Shown here in pieces: positions 32,638 through 41,911 of a DNA stretch of 64,000 bases (position 1 is the first letter of the stretch; each line of letters opens with the position of its first letter). The translations under genes and the position numbers were made by a program. The DNA lies in assembly GCF_014634745.1 (NCBI RefSeq), contig NZ_BMBP01000004.1, positions 62,001 to 126,000 on the forward strand, in the 5' to 3' direction. The DNA is from Leuconostoc pseudomesenteroides KCTC 3652 (GTDB lineage: Bacteria > Bacillota > Bacilli > Lactobacillales > Lactobacillaceae). The notes under the pieces were generated by a model. That model made no database searches. It was not told the DNA's origin and was given only the letters and a program-made list of their open reading frames with translations.

Positions 32638-35340
32638 ATGGCAGAAGCAACTGCAAAGAAGCCCGCTAAAAAGGTTTTGACACCTGAAGAGAAAGCTGAA
32701 TTAACAGCTCAAGCTGAAAAAATGACAGCCGAATTGGTTGAAAAGTCACAAAAAGCTTTGGCTGAATTTTCAACATTTTCACAAGAACAGGTTGATAAAA
32801 TTGTTGCCGCAATGGCATTAGCTGGTTCTGAAAATTCACTATTGTTGGCCCATGAAGCCCACGATGAAACTGGTCGAGGTGTTGTTGAAGATAAAGATAC
32901 CAAGAACCGTTTTGCCTCTGAATCCGTTTATAACGCGATTAAGTTTGACAAGACAGTTGGCGTTATCAATGAAGATAAAATTCAAGGAAAGGTTGAATTA
33001 GCAGCACCACTTGGTGTATTAGCTGGTATCGTACCAACAACTAATCCAACGTCCACAACGATTTTCAAGTCAATGTTGACAGCTAAGACGCGTAATACGA
33101 TTATCTTCGCATTCCACCCACAAGCACAAAAGTCATCAGTTCACGCTGCACAAATCGTTTATGAAGCAGCTGTGAAAGCTGGTGCACCCAAGAACTTTAT
33201 CCAATGGATTGAAAAGCCTTCAATCTACGCTACAACTGCTTTAATTCAAAATCATGGCATCGCTTCAATCTTGGCTACTGGTGGTCCATCAATGGTTAAC
33301 GCCGCTTTGAAGTCAGGAAACCCATCAATGGGTGTTGGTGCTGGTAACGGTGCTATCTACTTGGATGCAACCGTAGATACTGACCGCGCTGTGTCAGACT
33401 TACTTTTGTCAAAGCGTTTTGATAATGGTATGATCTGTGCCACTGAAAACTCAGCGGTTATCCAAGCGCCAATTTACGACGAAGTTTTGGCTAAATTACA
33501 AGAACAAGGTGCTTACCTTGTGCCAAAGAAAGACTACAAGAAGATTGCTGATTACGTCTTCAAGCCAAACGCCGAAGGTTTCGGTGTAGCCGGACCAGTT
33601 GCTGGTATGTCAGGTCGTTGGATTGCTGAACAAGCTGGTGTTAAGATTCCTGAAGGCAAAGATGTTTTGTTGTTCGAGTTGGATCAAAAGAACATTGGTG
33701 AAGCGCTGTCATCAGAAAAGTTGTCACCATTATTGTCAATTTATAAAGTTGAAAAGCGTGAAGAAGCCATTGAAACAGTTCAATCATTGTTGAACTATCA
33801 AGGTGCTGGTCACAACGCCGCAATCCAGATTGGTTCACAAGATGACCCATTCATCAAAGAGTATGCTGATGCAATTGGTGCATCACGTATCTTAGTTAAC
33901 CAACCAGATTCAATTGGTGGTGTTGGTGATATCTATACAGATGCTATGCGTCCATCATTGACGCTTGGTACCGGATCATGGGGGAAGAATTCATTGTCTC
34001 ACAACTTGTCAACATACGACTTGCTTAACATCAAAACTGTTGCACGTCGTCGTAACCGTCCACAGTGGATCCGTTTGCCTAAGGAAGTTTATTATGAAGC
34101 AAACGCGATTACTTATTTGCAAGAATTACCATCAGTTAAGCGCGCCTTCATCGTGGCTGATCCTGGTATGGTGCAATTCGGCTTCGTTGGTAAGGTTTTG
34201 AGCCAACTTGAATTGCGTCAAGAACAAGTCGAAACTAACATCTACGGTTCAGTTAAGCCTGATCCAACCTTGTCACAAGCAGTTGAAATTGCACGTCAAA
34301 TGGCTGACTTTAAGCCTGACACAGTCATTTTGCTTGGTGGTGGTTCAGCATTGGATGCTGGTAAGATTGGTCGTTTCTTGTACGAATATTCAACACGTCA
34401 TGAAGGTATCTTGGAAGATAACGATGCTATCAAAGACTTGTTTACAGAACTACAACAAAAGTTCATGGATATCCGTAAGCGTATTGTTAAGTTCTACCAT
34501 GCACGTTTGACGCAAATGGTTGCAATTCCAACCACATCAGGTACTGGTTCAGAAGTGACACCATTCGCGGTTATTACTGATGATGAAACACATGTTAAGT
34601 ACCCATTGGCCGACTATGAGTTAACACCTGAAGTTGCCATTGTTGATCCAGAATTCGTGATGACTGTACCAAAGCGCACAGTTGCATTCTCTGGTTTGGA
34701 TGCTTTGTCACACGCCTTGGAATCATACGTTTCAGTAATGGCCTCAGAATTCACACGTCCTTGGGCGTTGCAAGCTATTAAGTTGATTTTTGATAACTTG
34801 GCTGACTCTTATCACTATGATCCAAAGAACCCAACTAAAGAAGGTCAAAACGCACGTACAAAGATGCACTATGCTTCAACTTTGGCAGGTATGTCATTTG
34901 CTAACGCCTTCTTGGGTATCAACCATGCCTTGGCTCACAAGACTGGTGGTGAATTCGAATTGCCACACGGTTTGGCAATCGCGATTGCAATGCCACATGT
35001 GATTAAGTTCAATGCCGTAACTGGTAACGTTAAGCGTACACCTTATCCACGCTACGAAACTTATACAGCACAAAAGGACTATGCTGACATCGCACGTTAC
35101 CTTGGTTTGAAGGGTAACACAGATGTTGAATTGGTTGATTCATTGATTGCAGCTGTTAAGGATTTGGCTGCGTCAGTTGAAGTTAACCAAACATTGTCAG
35201 GCAACGGCGTTGACAAGAAGCACTTTGACGATGCTTTGGATAGCTTGATTGATTTGGTTTACAATGACCAAACAACACCAGGTAACCCACGCCAACCTAG
35301 TTTGGCAGAAATTAAGCAATTGTTGAAAGATCAATTTTAA
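32638..35340 (+). CDS. adhE: Bifunctional acetaldehyde-CoA/alcohol dehydrogenase
   Basis: A 900-residue fusion enzyme that reduces acetyl-CoA to acetaldehyde and then ethanol, reoxidising two NADH; this is the ethanol branch of heterolactic fermentation. The N-terminal aldehyde dehydrogenase domain (about 15-440) has catalytic C267 in NGMICATENS. The C-terminal iron alcohol dehydrogenase domain (about 465-890) has GGGSALDAGK for NAD and the metal-site segments FSGLDALSHALESYV and NHALAHKTGGEFELPHG. Codon choice is strongly biased (CGT, AAG, GGT), as for a very highly expressed gene. Ribosome site AAAGGAG. The N terminus is rich in Ala/Lys before the first domain. Confidence 0.97.
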   Translation: MAEATAKKPAKKVLTPEEKAELTAQAEKMTAELVEKSQKALAEFSTFSQEQVDKIVAAMALAGSENSLLLAHEAHDETGRGVVEDKDTKNRFASESVYNAIKFDKTVGVINEDKIQGKVELAAPLGVLAGIVPTTNPTSTTIFKSMLTAKTRNTIIFAFHPQAQKSSVHAAQIVYEAAVKAGAPKNFIQWIEKPSIYATTALIQNHGIASILATGGPSMVNAALKSGNPSMGVGAGNGAIYLDATVDTDRAVSDLLLSKRFDNGMICATENSAVIQAPIYDEVLAKLQEQGAYLVPKKDYKKIADYVFKPNAEGFGVAGPVAGMSGRWIAEQAGVKIPEGKDVLLFELDQKNIGEALSSEKLSPLLSIYKVEKREEAIETVQSLLNYQGAGHNAAIQIGSQDDPFIKEYADAIGASRILVNQPDSIGGVGDIYTDAMRPSLTLGTGSWGKNSLSHNLSTYDLLNIKTVARRRNRPQWIRLPKEVYYEANAITYLQELPSVKRAFIVADPGMVQFGFVGKVLSQLELRQEQVETNIYGSVKPDPTLSQAVEIARQMADFKPDTVILLGGGSALDAGKIGRFLYEYSTRHEGILEDNDAIKDLFTELQQKFMDIRKRIVKFYHARLTQMVAIPTTSGTGSEVTPFAVITDDETHVKYPLADYELTPEVAIVDPEFVMTVPKRTVAFSGLDALSHALESYVSVMASEFTRPWALQAIKLIFDNLADSYHYDPKNPTKEGQNARTKMHYASTLAGMSFANAFLGINHALAHKTGGEFELPHGLAIAIAMPHVIKFNAVTGNVKRTPYPRYETYTAQKDYADIARYLGLKGNTDVELVDSLIAAVKDLAASVEVNQTLSGNGVDKKHFDDALDSLIDLVYNDQTTPGNPRQPSLAEIKQLLKDQF

Positions 35341-35353
35341 TTAATGTTAATGA

Positions 35354-35385
35354 AAAACACACGCAACGTGAGTTGTGTGTGTTTT
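35354..35385. terminator. Terminator between adhE and the 52-residue protein gene
   Basis: A 14-bp stem (35354-35367 with 35372-35385, one G-T pair) and a GTGA loop, with A's before and T's after. It serves adhE and also overlaps the 3' end of the minus-strand small gene. Confidence 0.85.
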
Positions 35386-35542
35386 ATTGTGTGATCACAT
35401 AAATCAATAATGCAATTATCACGATGACAACCAAAATTATAGTGCCTTTAATTGATAATAAGCTCAACCCACGCTCTGGGTGGTTGGTGACATCGTTTAA
35501 AGTATCATCTAAATCACTGCGACCAAAACTGTCTTTTTTCAT
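35384..35542 (-). CDS. 52-residue single-pass membrane protein
   Basis: A short gene on the minus strand with a GGAG ribosome site seven bases before its ATG. The product starts MKKDSFGRSDLDDTLNDVTN, a charged N-terminal half, and continues into one strongly hydrophobic helix (about residues 32-50, TIILVVIVIIALLIYVI). There is no cleavage site, so it is probably an inner-membrane anchored peptide with a cytoplasmic N terminus. A possible promoter (TTGCAT and TACAAT) lies near 35590-35610. Function unknown. Confidence 0.6.
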   Translation of the reverse strand: MKKDSFGRSDLDDTLNDVTNHPERGLSLLSIKGTIILVVIVIIALLIYVITQ

Positions 35543-35636
35543 GTCGTTCTCCAAAGGGTAAGTTGACGGGATATGTTTCTTTTATTGTTAGATATTGTAA
35601 TGCAAATTGATGAGGAATACCAGCTGTAATTAAAAA

Positions 35637-35664
35637 ACACAAAGGATAAAATTATCCTTTGTGT
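35637..35664 (-). terminator. Terminator of the YagU-like gene (minus strand)
   Basis: A long stem, about 13 bp (35637-35649 with 35652-35664), followed on the minus strand by six T (35637-35632), 14 bases beyond the YagU-like stop. Confidence 0.82.
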
Positions 35665-35677
35665 GTCAAACTTAGCA

Positions 35678-36217
35678 TTAAATATTTTCAAGATGACCTT
35701 TTTTATCTTTAGCGATTAAGTAGTAAACGGTTGCGGCAATTGACCACGCCCAAACGATATGTCCCCAGAATTCTGAGAAATGTTCATCAAATGGTTGATG
35801 CCATGGTGCAGGGACCGTTCCAAAAGCGGGCATCAAGATGACGTGCCACACAATCCAAAGAACGATACCATAAGCGGCACCTTGCCACAAACCAATTTTT
35901 GACCAGTATTGTGATACAAAAACGTACAAGACTGAAAAGGCAATAGCAAATGAAAAGTGCAAAATTAAGGTGAACCAGAAAACTTTTTGATCTTGTGAAT
36001 AGTAGAAATAAGATTCAACTAATTTTTTTGGAATACCTAACTGCATAGCCATGTGTTGTGGCGGATTAATCAGGTTACGGGCAATTGTACGAGGTGGAAA
36101 AATATTTTCCCAACCAATTTTGACCATACCGGAAATCATACCGGCGATGAAACCGTACCAGACACTTTTGATAATGATTTCTTTGAGACTAGCCTTTGGC
36201 TTATTTAAAACAAACAT
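35678..36217 (-). CDS. YagU family inner-membrane protein
   Basis: A 179-residue membrane protein with four predicted helices of the YagU (DUF1440) type: GFIAGMISGMVKIGWENIFPPR near the start, QGAAYGIVLWIVWHVILMPAFGTVPAPW in the middle, and the conserved EFWGHIVWAW. In E. coli, YagU has been tied to acid tolerance; the role here is not known. The ATG at 36217 is preferred over 36283 because AAGGAGAG lies just before it. Single gene with own terminator. Confidence 0.8.
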   Translation of the reverse strand: MFVLNKPKASLKEIIIKSVWYGFIAGMISGMVKIGWENIFPPRTIARNLINPPQHMAMQLGIPKKLVESYFYYSQDQKVFWFTLILHFSFAIAFSVLYVFVSQYWSKIGLWQGAAYGIVLWIVWHVILMPAFGTVPAPWHQPFDEHFSEFWGHIVWAWSIAATVYYLIAKDKKGHLENI

Positions 36218-36362
36218 CAATACTCTCCTTAAAATGTGAATAAAATAACAAACAAATATTAATTTTAAACGTTTATCAATCAATTGTCAAGTGAACAAAT
36301 CAAGGGAGATAGTCACTTCAAAAAAATGAGACAAAAGCTCTCAAAATCGTTTTGATACAAAC

Positions 36363-36398
36363 AAAAAGCCACCAAATTGATGACGACTATTTGATGGC
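36363..36398 (-). terminator. Probable terminator of gnd (minus strand)
   Basis: GCCACCAAAT (36368-36377) pairs with ATTTGATGGC (36389-36398, one mismatch) and is followed on the minus strand by five T. It lies about 115 bases past the gnd stop; nothing else is recognised in the 36284-36512 gap. Confidence 0.6.
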
Positions 36399-36512
36399 AA
36401 TAAAATGAGTGTTGTTGTTTTTTGGTATAAGCTGTTGTGCCTTTACACTAACAAATAGATAGTGATTATGAGAAACATTGAACATGAAACCACATATTAC
36501 TACAGGTTAAAA

Positions 36513-37940
36513 TTAAGCCTCGTCGTACCAAGAATAGTGGAACATTTCGCCGGCTGGCTTATCCACGCGTTCATAAGTATGAGCGCCGAAGTAATCCCGT
36601 TGTGCTTGAATCAAGTTTGCTGGCAAAACAGCTGATCGGTAGGAATCGTAATAGGCGACTGCGGCAGACAACGACGGTGTTGGAACACCGGCTGATACAG
36701 CAAGTGCCACAACACGGCGGGCTGCACCTTGATACTTTTCAGCAATGTCTTTAAAGTAGCTATCCAAAAGCAAATTATGCAAATCACTTTTAGTTGTGTA
36801 GGCGTCGGTGATTCGTTGTAGGAATTGTGCGCGGATAATCGCACCAGCACGCCACAATTGCGCAAGTTCACCAAATGGTAGATCCCAATCATAATGATCA
36901 GAAGCCATCCTTAATTGGTCAAATCCTTGGGCGTAAGACATGATTTTACCAAAGTAGAGTGCCTGACGAACATCTTCTGCGACGCTGTCTTTGTCACCAT
37001 CAAAGGTAAAATCAGGACCGTTTAGCAAATCGGCAGCTACGAGGCGATCTGATTTTAGCGCTGAAATATAGCGTGCGTAAACAGACTCAGTAATCAATGA
37101 CTGTGGTGCACCAACTTCAAGTGCTGATTGTGATGACCATTTACCCGTGCCTTTGTTACCGGCGCGATCGAGAATCACGTCTACTATTGGTTTGTCAGAA
37201 CCTAAATCATCTTTGCGGGTTAGAATATCGGCTGTGATTTCGATTAAGTATGAGTTTAATTCACCACTATTCCAATCAGCAAAGGTCTTAGCCAAATCAT
37301 TGGCATTCAAATCGAGGACACGCTTTAAAATATCGTATGATTCGGCGATTAATTCCATATCACCATACTCGATACCATTATGCACCATTTTGACGTAGTG
37401 ACCAGCACCGTTTGGACCAACATAAGTAACCGTTGGCCGACCATCTTCAGGCGCTTTGGCGGCAATTTGTTCCAAAATTGGTGCCACTGAATCATAAGCT
37501 TCGCGTTGACCACCGGGCATTAGCGATGGTCCTTCGAGTGCGCCTAATTCACCGCCAGAAACACCCATGCCAATAAAGTTGATGCCTGATTGTGAGAGCT
37601 TTTCTGAACGACGGATTGTATCTTGGAAGAAAGTGTTACCACCATCAATGAGCAAATCACCTTTTGATAGATGTGGCAGCAACTCATCAATGACATCATC
37701 AGTGCCTTTACCAGCTTTAACCATTAGTAAAATACGGCGTGGGGCTTTGATAGATTGTACAAAATCAGGGATTGAATAACTAGGAATAAATGATTTATCA
37801 GCGTGCTTTTGAACCAAATCATCTGTTCGCGCGCGAGACCGATTAAACACTGAAACGGTGTAACCACGTGACTCAATGTTGAGTGCCAAGTTGCGACCCA
37901 TTACCGCTAAGCCAACAACGCCAAAATCTGACTGTGTCAT
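36513..37940 (-). CDS. gnd: 6-phosphogluconate dehydrogenase (decarboxylating)
   Basis: A 475-residue enzyme that oxidises 6-phosphogluconate to ribulose 5-phosphate, CO2 and NAD(P)H. This is the committed oxidative step of the phosphoketolase pathway used by heterofermentative lactic acid bacteria. The dinucleotide site [46 protein letters not shown] and GNKGTGKW are all present. ATG 37940 is chosen over the frame start at 37991, since homologues begin just before the GLAVMG motif. The leader 37941-38234 is AT-rich and carries no other gene that I can support. Confidence 0.95.
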   Translation of the reverse strand: MTQSDFGVVGLAVMGRNLALNIESRGYTVSVFNRSRARTDDLVQKHADKSFIPSYSIPDFVQSIKAPRRILLMVKAGKGTDDVIDELLPHLSKGDLLIDGGNTFFQDTIRRSEKLSQSGINFIGMGVSGGELGALEGPSLMPGGQREAYDSVAPILEQIAAKAPEDGRPTVTYVGPNGAGHYVKMVHNGIEYGDMELIAESYDILKRVLDLNANDLAKTFADWNSGELNSYLIEITADILTRKDDLGSDKPIVDVILDRAGNKGTGKWSSQSALEVGAPQSLITESVYARYISALKSDRLVAADLLNGPDFTFDGDKDSVAEDVRQALYFGKIMSYAQGFDQLRMASDHYDWDLPFGELAQLWRAGAIIRAQFLQRITDAYTTKSDLHNLLLDSYFKDIAEKYQGAARRVVALAVSAGVPTPSLSAAVAYYDSYRSAVLPANLIQAQRDYFGAHTYERVDKPAGEMFHYSWYDEA

Positions 37941-38218
37941 ACTATATACCTGCTTTCCAATAATTGTATTTATACGTGATATGAACTGCAATTTTTATTT
38001 TGAATTGTATTTAACTTACTACCCCAAAATCTATTAGTCAGTGTCTCATAAAACGGTATAAAAGAGTGCCTACTTTCCAAAATAAAATAATAGATTTGTT
38101 ACTTTTATGGTAACACGCACATGGCTTTTGTCACTTGATATGTTTGTGAAAATTGTGAGTTTTTTGTGTTCAAATTGGCTTCTGAAAAGATGTTGTTTTA
38201 ACCAATAGCGCGACAATA

Positions 38219-38245
38219 AAAAAAGCCTGATGACTCAGACTTCTT
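38219..38245 (-). terminator. Terminator overlapping the VOC gene end (minus strand)
   Basis: AAGCCTGA-TGAC-TCAGACTT (one C-A mismatch), followed by seven T on the minus strand. The stem overlaps the last codons of the VOC gene. Confidence 0.6.
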
Positions 38246-38633
38246 GGTAAACGAGTTCAATTTTTAAACGATCTGGATCTTCAAAATAAAGAGCTTGGTA
38301 ATCTTGCCCGCCAGCGTATGGATATTGTTGCGGGTACAATTCTTTCAGGTTAAGCTCATGAATCCAGTTACGCCAGTGGTCAAGTTCCTGACGTGATGCG
38401 ACATGGAAAGCCAGATGATTTAAACCATTGTGCTTGCGATGGAAACTTGGTGATAAATAGTTGTCTTCGGTTTGGACAAACACTAAGTAGGTGTCATCTA
38501 ATTTCATTGAAAAGCCGGACGACCATTCTTGATAAATCTCATAGTCGAGTGCTGTTAAAAAAGGTAGCCAAAATTGACGTGATTTCTCCAAGTTAGCAAC
38601 ATTCATTTCAATATGATGGATCACACCGCGCAT
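38235..38633 (-). CDS. VOC-family (glyoxalase-like) protein
   Basis: A 132-residue single-domain protein of the vicinal oxygen chelate fold. Repeated beta-alpha-beta-beta-beta units are visible, with metal-type residues H5/H6 (MRGVIHHIEMNV), H72 in HNGLNHLAFHV, and E126 in RLKIELVYQE. Members include glyoxalases, fosfomycin-resistance enzymes and dioxygenases; the reaction here is not determined. It lies two bases after the methyltransferase gene, so the two form an operon. Confidence 0.82.
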   Translation of the reverse strand: MRGVIHHIEMNVANLEKSRQFWLPFLTALDYEIYQEWSSGFSMKLDDTYLVFVQTEDNYLSPSFHRKHNGLNHLAFHVASRQELDHWRNWIHELNLKELYPQQYPYAGGQDYQALYFEDPDRLKIELVYQEV

Positions 38634-38635
38634 GG

Positions 38636-40117
38636 TTAACCTCGTTTTGTTAATTTAACGACACCTTCCCAACGGGCAGTTTGTGGGAACATATCAATAC
38701 TTTGAATATACTCAACCTGATAGACTTGTGCGAGATCCACTAAATCGCGTGCCAACGTGGAAGCATTACATGAAATATAAACAAATTTCTCGGGTTTTGT
38801 GCGTAGAATTTCGCGCCGTAAAGCAGTGTCTAAACCAGTACGTGGGGGATCAACAATCAAAGCGTCTGCTACCCAGCCTTGCGTCTGCCACTTTGGGAAC
38901 AAGGCTTCGGCTGTACCAACTTCATAATGTGCATTTGTGATATTATTGCGTGCAGCGTTGTCATTGGCATCATCAACAGCCTCTGGCACAATTTCCATGC
39001 CACGCACTTCGCCAGCTTTGTCTGCTAATGTTAGACCAATCGTTCCAACACCAGCGTAGGCATCAACGAGTTTATCCGCATGGGTCAAATTTAGCGCGGT
39101 TAATGCTTCTTCGTACGCCACAGTCATTTGCGTGTGGTTGAGTTGCATAAACGCCCGAGGTGATAATTGGAAGGTCTTGCCGAGAATGGTCTCTTCAATG
39201 GTGTCACGGCCCCATAATTTAAGCGTTTCCTCACCCCACACCAAACTCGTACGACCGGGATTGTAATTTTGGAAGATACCCACGACTTCGGGTAATGCTT
39301 GATTGATAGCAGCAATTAAAGCCGTATCTCCCGGGAAACCATCAGTATGCGTGACAAAAGTCAATTGCACGTCACCTGTTGTGTGTGAAACACGGGCGAT
39401 AATTGTTTTCACAGTACCGCGATTTTTATCTTCATTATAGATGGAGACAGACAGTTTATCGAGTAGTTCTGCGACCTTGCGGATAACTTTCATGGTGGCT
39501 GGGTCTTGCGTGTGTACAACGGGCAAATCGACAAGTTCATGACTGCCACGTTTGTACATGCCAACACTTAATTTATCGCCAATTTTGCGAACGGGGAATT
39601 GCGCTTTGTTACGGTAATCGTATGGGTTGTCCATGCCGATTGTGTCGCGTAATTCATAGTGTGTCCAGCCACGGGGTTGGAATTTTTCAAGAGCTTGGGC
39701 AATGACGTCCTTTTTGAAGGCGAGTTGCGCCGGATATGTCATGTGTTCAAGTTCAAAGCCACCTACAGTATCAGCGTACTCATCGAGTGGTTTGACACGT
39801 TGTGGTGATTTCTCACGAATTTTGAGCACTTTGGCGGCGATGTATTTTGGTTCGACTTCCGTGACTTTCACCACAGCGACTTCGTCTGGTAAAGCGCCGG
39901 GGACAAAGACAATCTTGCGTTTGAAATAGCCAATACCCTCACCATTAATGCCCAATCGTTTGATTGTTAATGGGAAATTTTGACCAACGCGAACATTGAC
40001 CCCGTCTTGTGCGCCATGATTGGGTCGGCGGTTGCCTTTAAATGACTGCTTATAGGCAGGTTTTTGTTGATTCCTATTGTGACCATTTTGATAGGGTCGT
40101 TTTTTTTTTGTTGTCAT
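38636..40117 (-). CDS. rlmCD: 23S rRNA (uracil-5-)-methyltransferase, RlmCD type
   Basis: A 493-residue TrmA-family enzyme that uses SAM to make m5U in 23S rRNA. It has a basic N-terminal extension (about 1-45), a TRAM domain (about 46-100, GINGEGIGYFKRKIVFVPGALPDE), then the methyltransferase core with DAYAGVGTIGL (SAM), VDPPRTGLD and catalytic Cys in ISCNASTLARDL. The iron-sulphur cysteines found in E. coli RlmD are absent: the corresponding stretch reads GGFELEHMTYPAQL. In Bacillus and lactic acid bacteria one such enzyme modifies both U747 and U1939. It precedes the VOC gene in an operon. Confidence 0.9.
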   Translation of the reverse strand: MTTKKKRPYQNGHNRNQQKPAYKQSFKGNRRPNHGAQDGVNVRVGQNFPLTIKRLGINGEGIGYFKRKIVFVPGALPDEVAVVKVTEVEPKYIAAKVLKIREKSPQRVKPLDEYADTVGGFELEHMTYPAQLAFKKDVIAQALEKFQPRGWTHYELRDTIGMDNPYDYRNKAQFPVRKIGDKLSVGMYKRGSHELVDLPVVHTQDPATMKVIRKVAELLDKLSVSIYNEDKNRGTVKTIIARVSHTTGDVQLTFVTHTDGFPGDTALIAAINQALPEVVGIFQNYNPGRTSLVWGEETLKLWGRDTIEETILGKTFQLSPRAFMQLNHTQMTVAYEEALTALNLTHADKLVDAYAGVGTIGLTLADKAGEVRGMEIVPEAVDDANDNAARNNITNAHYEVGTAEALFPKWQTQGWVADALIVDPPRTGLDTALRREILRTKPEKFVYISCNASTLARDLVDLAQVYQVEYIQSIDMFPQTARWEGVVKLTKRG

Positions 40118-40198
40118 GTTTTACTTTCTGCATTGCAATGCCAAATAGCGGTTCGTTACGTCCTTAATCATACCATGTTTGGATAAGGGAAAGGCACC

Positions 40199-41362
40199 TC
40201 AAGAAATTTTGACGACAAATGTTTGGTAGGCATGATAGTATAGCCGGTAAATATTTTGTAATAGTAATAAAATCCAACTTAATGTCAGACCAAAAGCAAT
40301 GATTTCAAAAGCAGTCAGAGACAAATAACCAACGACTTGAAATAACAGCATTGTGACAACTAAAATGCTACCAATAACGTATGACGTAACCATGAATTCG
40401 CGCGGTGCATTGGGCAATAACCAACGGTTACCAGCCATCAAAATTAAAATAAAATAGACTAAGCCGTTAGCAATTTGATCATGAATAAAGTGCAATTGCC
40501 CGGCATTATTTGGAAAGGCGCCGATACCTGCTAGTGAGATGGCAGCTAATGTTAGCAAAACGCGTAAAGCAATCAGTCGGTGATTGCCGCGCATGACTTG
40601 TTGTAGTGGCACAAACAAATAATCAACTAAGGCAATCCAAATTAAGCCAGCCAAAATCAAAGTTGCGTTAAATTGCCAAGCGTCAAGAGCGCCGTCGGTT
40701 CCTAAAAAGCTCAAGTTATATTGCCACCATAGTCGTGAACTGTTAGTTACCATTGCAATCAACACGCCGCCAATCATAGTCATCACAAAAATCGCAGTAA
40801 TAAATAAAGTTGAAATCGACAAAGCGGCATAAATCATCAAAAAATTGATAATTGCGTCAAATAAAACAAATAACACTACCGAAGTGAATAAATCAAAGGT
40901 TACATTTTGAAATAAGTAATTAATTGCCCAAAAGAAACCGGATGTGATAAAGGCTAAAATAATCGCAAAAGCAATTAGTAAGGCAGGAAAAACACGCCAG
41001 CTCGTTTTGCGTTTGAGTGAATTGGGTTGACGACGTACTTCTTGAATATAAGTTATCAAAAAACTGAGCATACCACTGAGTTCACCCAGAAGAATAACGG
41101 CACTGGCAATTGAATTATCGCCGCCTAGTGGTAATTGAAATTCTCGTTGATAAAATGCATAACCAATGAATAACAATGCCGCCAACACTGATGGCACTAA
41201 GAAATGTCGCAGTGATAACGTTTGAATTTCATTTTGACCGTCTATTGGGTGTAGCGTAAGCGATCCGTTCCGCAAAGTTAAATGAAAGGATTGCTCGGGG
41301 TGTAAGTTCAATTCAGTGACAATTTCTTCAGGTAAGTTGATATGATAGGGTGTTTTTGACAT
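40199..41362 (-). CDS. Membrane protein with N-terminal AbrB-like domain and DUF998-like region
   Basis: A 387-residue protein. Residues 1-45 look like an AbrB/MazE swapped-hairpin domain (INLPEEIVTELNLHPEQSFHLTLRNGSLTLHP). The remainder holds about nine to ten membrane helices. The region with GIGAFPNNAGQLHFIHDQIANGLVYFILILM resembles DUF998-type membrane proteins. A soluble DNA-binding-like domain fused to a membrane domain is unusual but is seen in lactic acid bacteria. ATG 41362 is chosen for its TTGGAGAA site. Function unknown; the AbrB-like part could be a membrane-tethered regulator or a structural fold only. Confidence 0.6.
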   Translation of the reverse strand: MSKTPYHINLPEEIVTELNLHPEQSFHLTLRNGSLTLHPIDGQNEIQTLSLRHFLVPSVLAALLFIGYAFYQREFQLPLGGDNSIASAVILLGELSGMLSFLITYIQEVRRQPNSLKRKTSWRVFPALLIAFAIILAFITSGFFWAINYLFQNVTFDLFTSVVLFVLFDAIINFLMIYAALSISTLFITAIFVMTMIGGVLIAMVTNSSRLWWQYNLSFLGTDGALDAWQFNATLILAGLIWIALVDYLFVPLQQVMRGNHRLIALRVLLTLAAISLAGIGAFPNNAGQLHFIHDQIANGLVYFILILMAGNRWLLPNAPREFMVTSYVIGSILVVTMLLFQVVGYLSLTAFEIIAFGLTLSWILLLLQNIYRLYYHAYQTFVVKIS

Positions 41363-41448
41363 GATATTCTCCAATAACATCTAGTTTATCATGACAACAC
41401 CGGCAAAAAACAACTAATGTAATAAAATAGAAATACAATAGTTTACAC

Positions 41449-41476
41449 TTGTGTTATATCACAGATGTGTTATACT
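41449..41476 (+). promoter_or_regulatory. Promoter of the clpL operon
   Basis: TTGTGT (41449-41454), 16 bp, TATACT (41471-41476). The 75-base leader that follows contains a small hairpin, GTGAG (41502-41506) with CTCAC (41516-41520). No paired CtsR box or CIRCE element is visible. Confidence 0.5.
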
Positions 41477-41552
41477 ATAAATGTAGAGAGGAACAAGAAA
41501 AGTGAGTGATGAAATCTCACGAGCCTCTTTTTGATAAAGGAGATGTAACTAG

Positions 41553-41630
41553 ATGTTTAGAAGCAGCAACTTTATACAAGACTACGCCCACAATCGTGTG
41601 CGTGGTCAAACTAACGAGGACGGCGATTGA
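41553..41630 (+). CDS. 25-residue leader peptide gene upstream of the HTH gene
   Basis: ATG 41553 to TGA 41630, with a strong AAAGGAG site 9-10 bases upstream. The product begins MFRSSNFIQDYAHNRVRG and is hydrophilic, with no signal peptide. Its stop overlaps the TTG start (41627) of the following helix-turn-helix gene, giving a stop-start overlap that would couple their translation. Function unknown; it could be a regulatory leader. Confidence 0.5.
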   Translation: MFRSSNFIQDYAHNRVRGQTNEDGD

Positions 41631-41860
41631 CAATGAGATTTGATATTAAAGCATATTTAGATGATAATTCGCTAACGATTTATCGTGTGGCGAAGGATTC
41701 TGGTTACGGGTATACAACGATTCACAAGTCGTTTAATAAAACACAATCAGACGCAACGAGCTTGAATATGCGCGATCTTGACGCACTCGCGAAGGCACAA
41801 CACAAAGCAATGTGGGAAGTGCTCAGAGAACTTGAGAAACTTTATTTTGATGAACAGTAA
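41627..41860 (+). CDS. Small helix-turn-helix protein upstream of clpL
   Basis: A 77-residue protein (or 75 from ATG 41633) with one predicted helix-turn-helix: LTIYRVAKDSGYGYTTIHKSFNK fits an Xre-like scan, followed by a helix LDALAKAQHKAMWEVLRELEKLY. GAGGA lies six bases before the TTG and 12 before the ATG, and the TTG overlaps the previous stop, so TTG initiation is likely. It is in the same transcript as clpL, 51 bases downstream, and may regulate it. Confidence 0.6.
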   Translation: MTMRFDIKAYLDDNSLTIYRVAKDSGYGYTTIHKSFNKTQSDATSLNMRDLDALAKAQHKAMWEVLRELEKLYFDEQ

Positions 41861-41864
41861 ACAA

Positions 41865-41880
41865 GTGCTTGGGGAAGCAC
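41865..41880 (+). promoter_or_regulatory. Hairpin in the clpL leader
   Basis: GTGCTT-GGGG-AAGCAC, a perfect 6-bp stem between the HTH gene and clpL. There is no T run, so it is more likely an RNA-processing or stability element than a terminator. Confidence 0.45.
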
Positions 41881-41911
41881 AAGCACGTAGATAAAAAGGG
41901 GAATTTAAACT

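Noticed and set aside
41600-41620. GGTCAAACTAACGAGG as a CtsR box before clpL.
   Set aside because: Only one GGTCAAA half is present; the second half does not match, and it lies inside the 25-codon gene.
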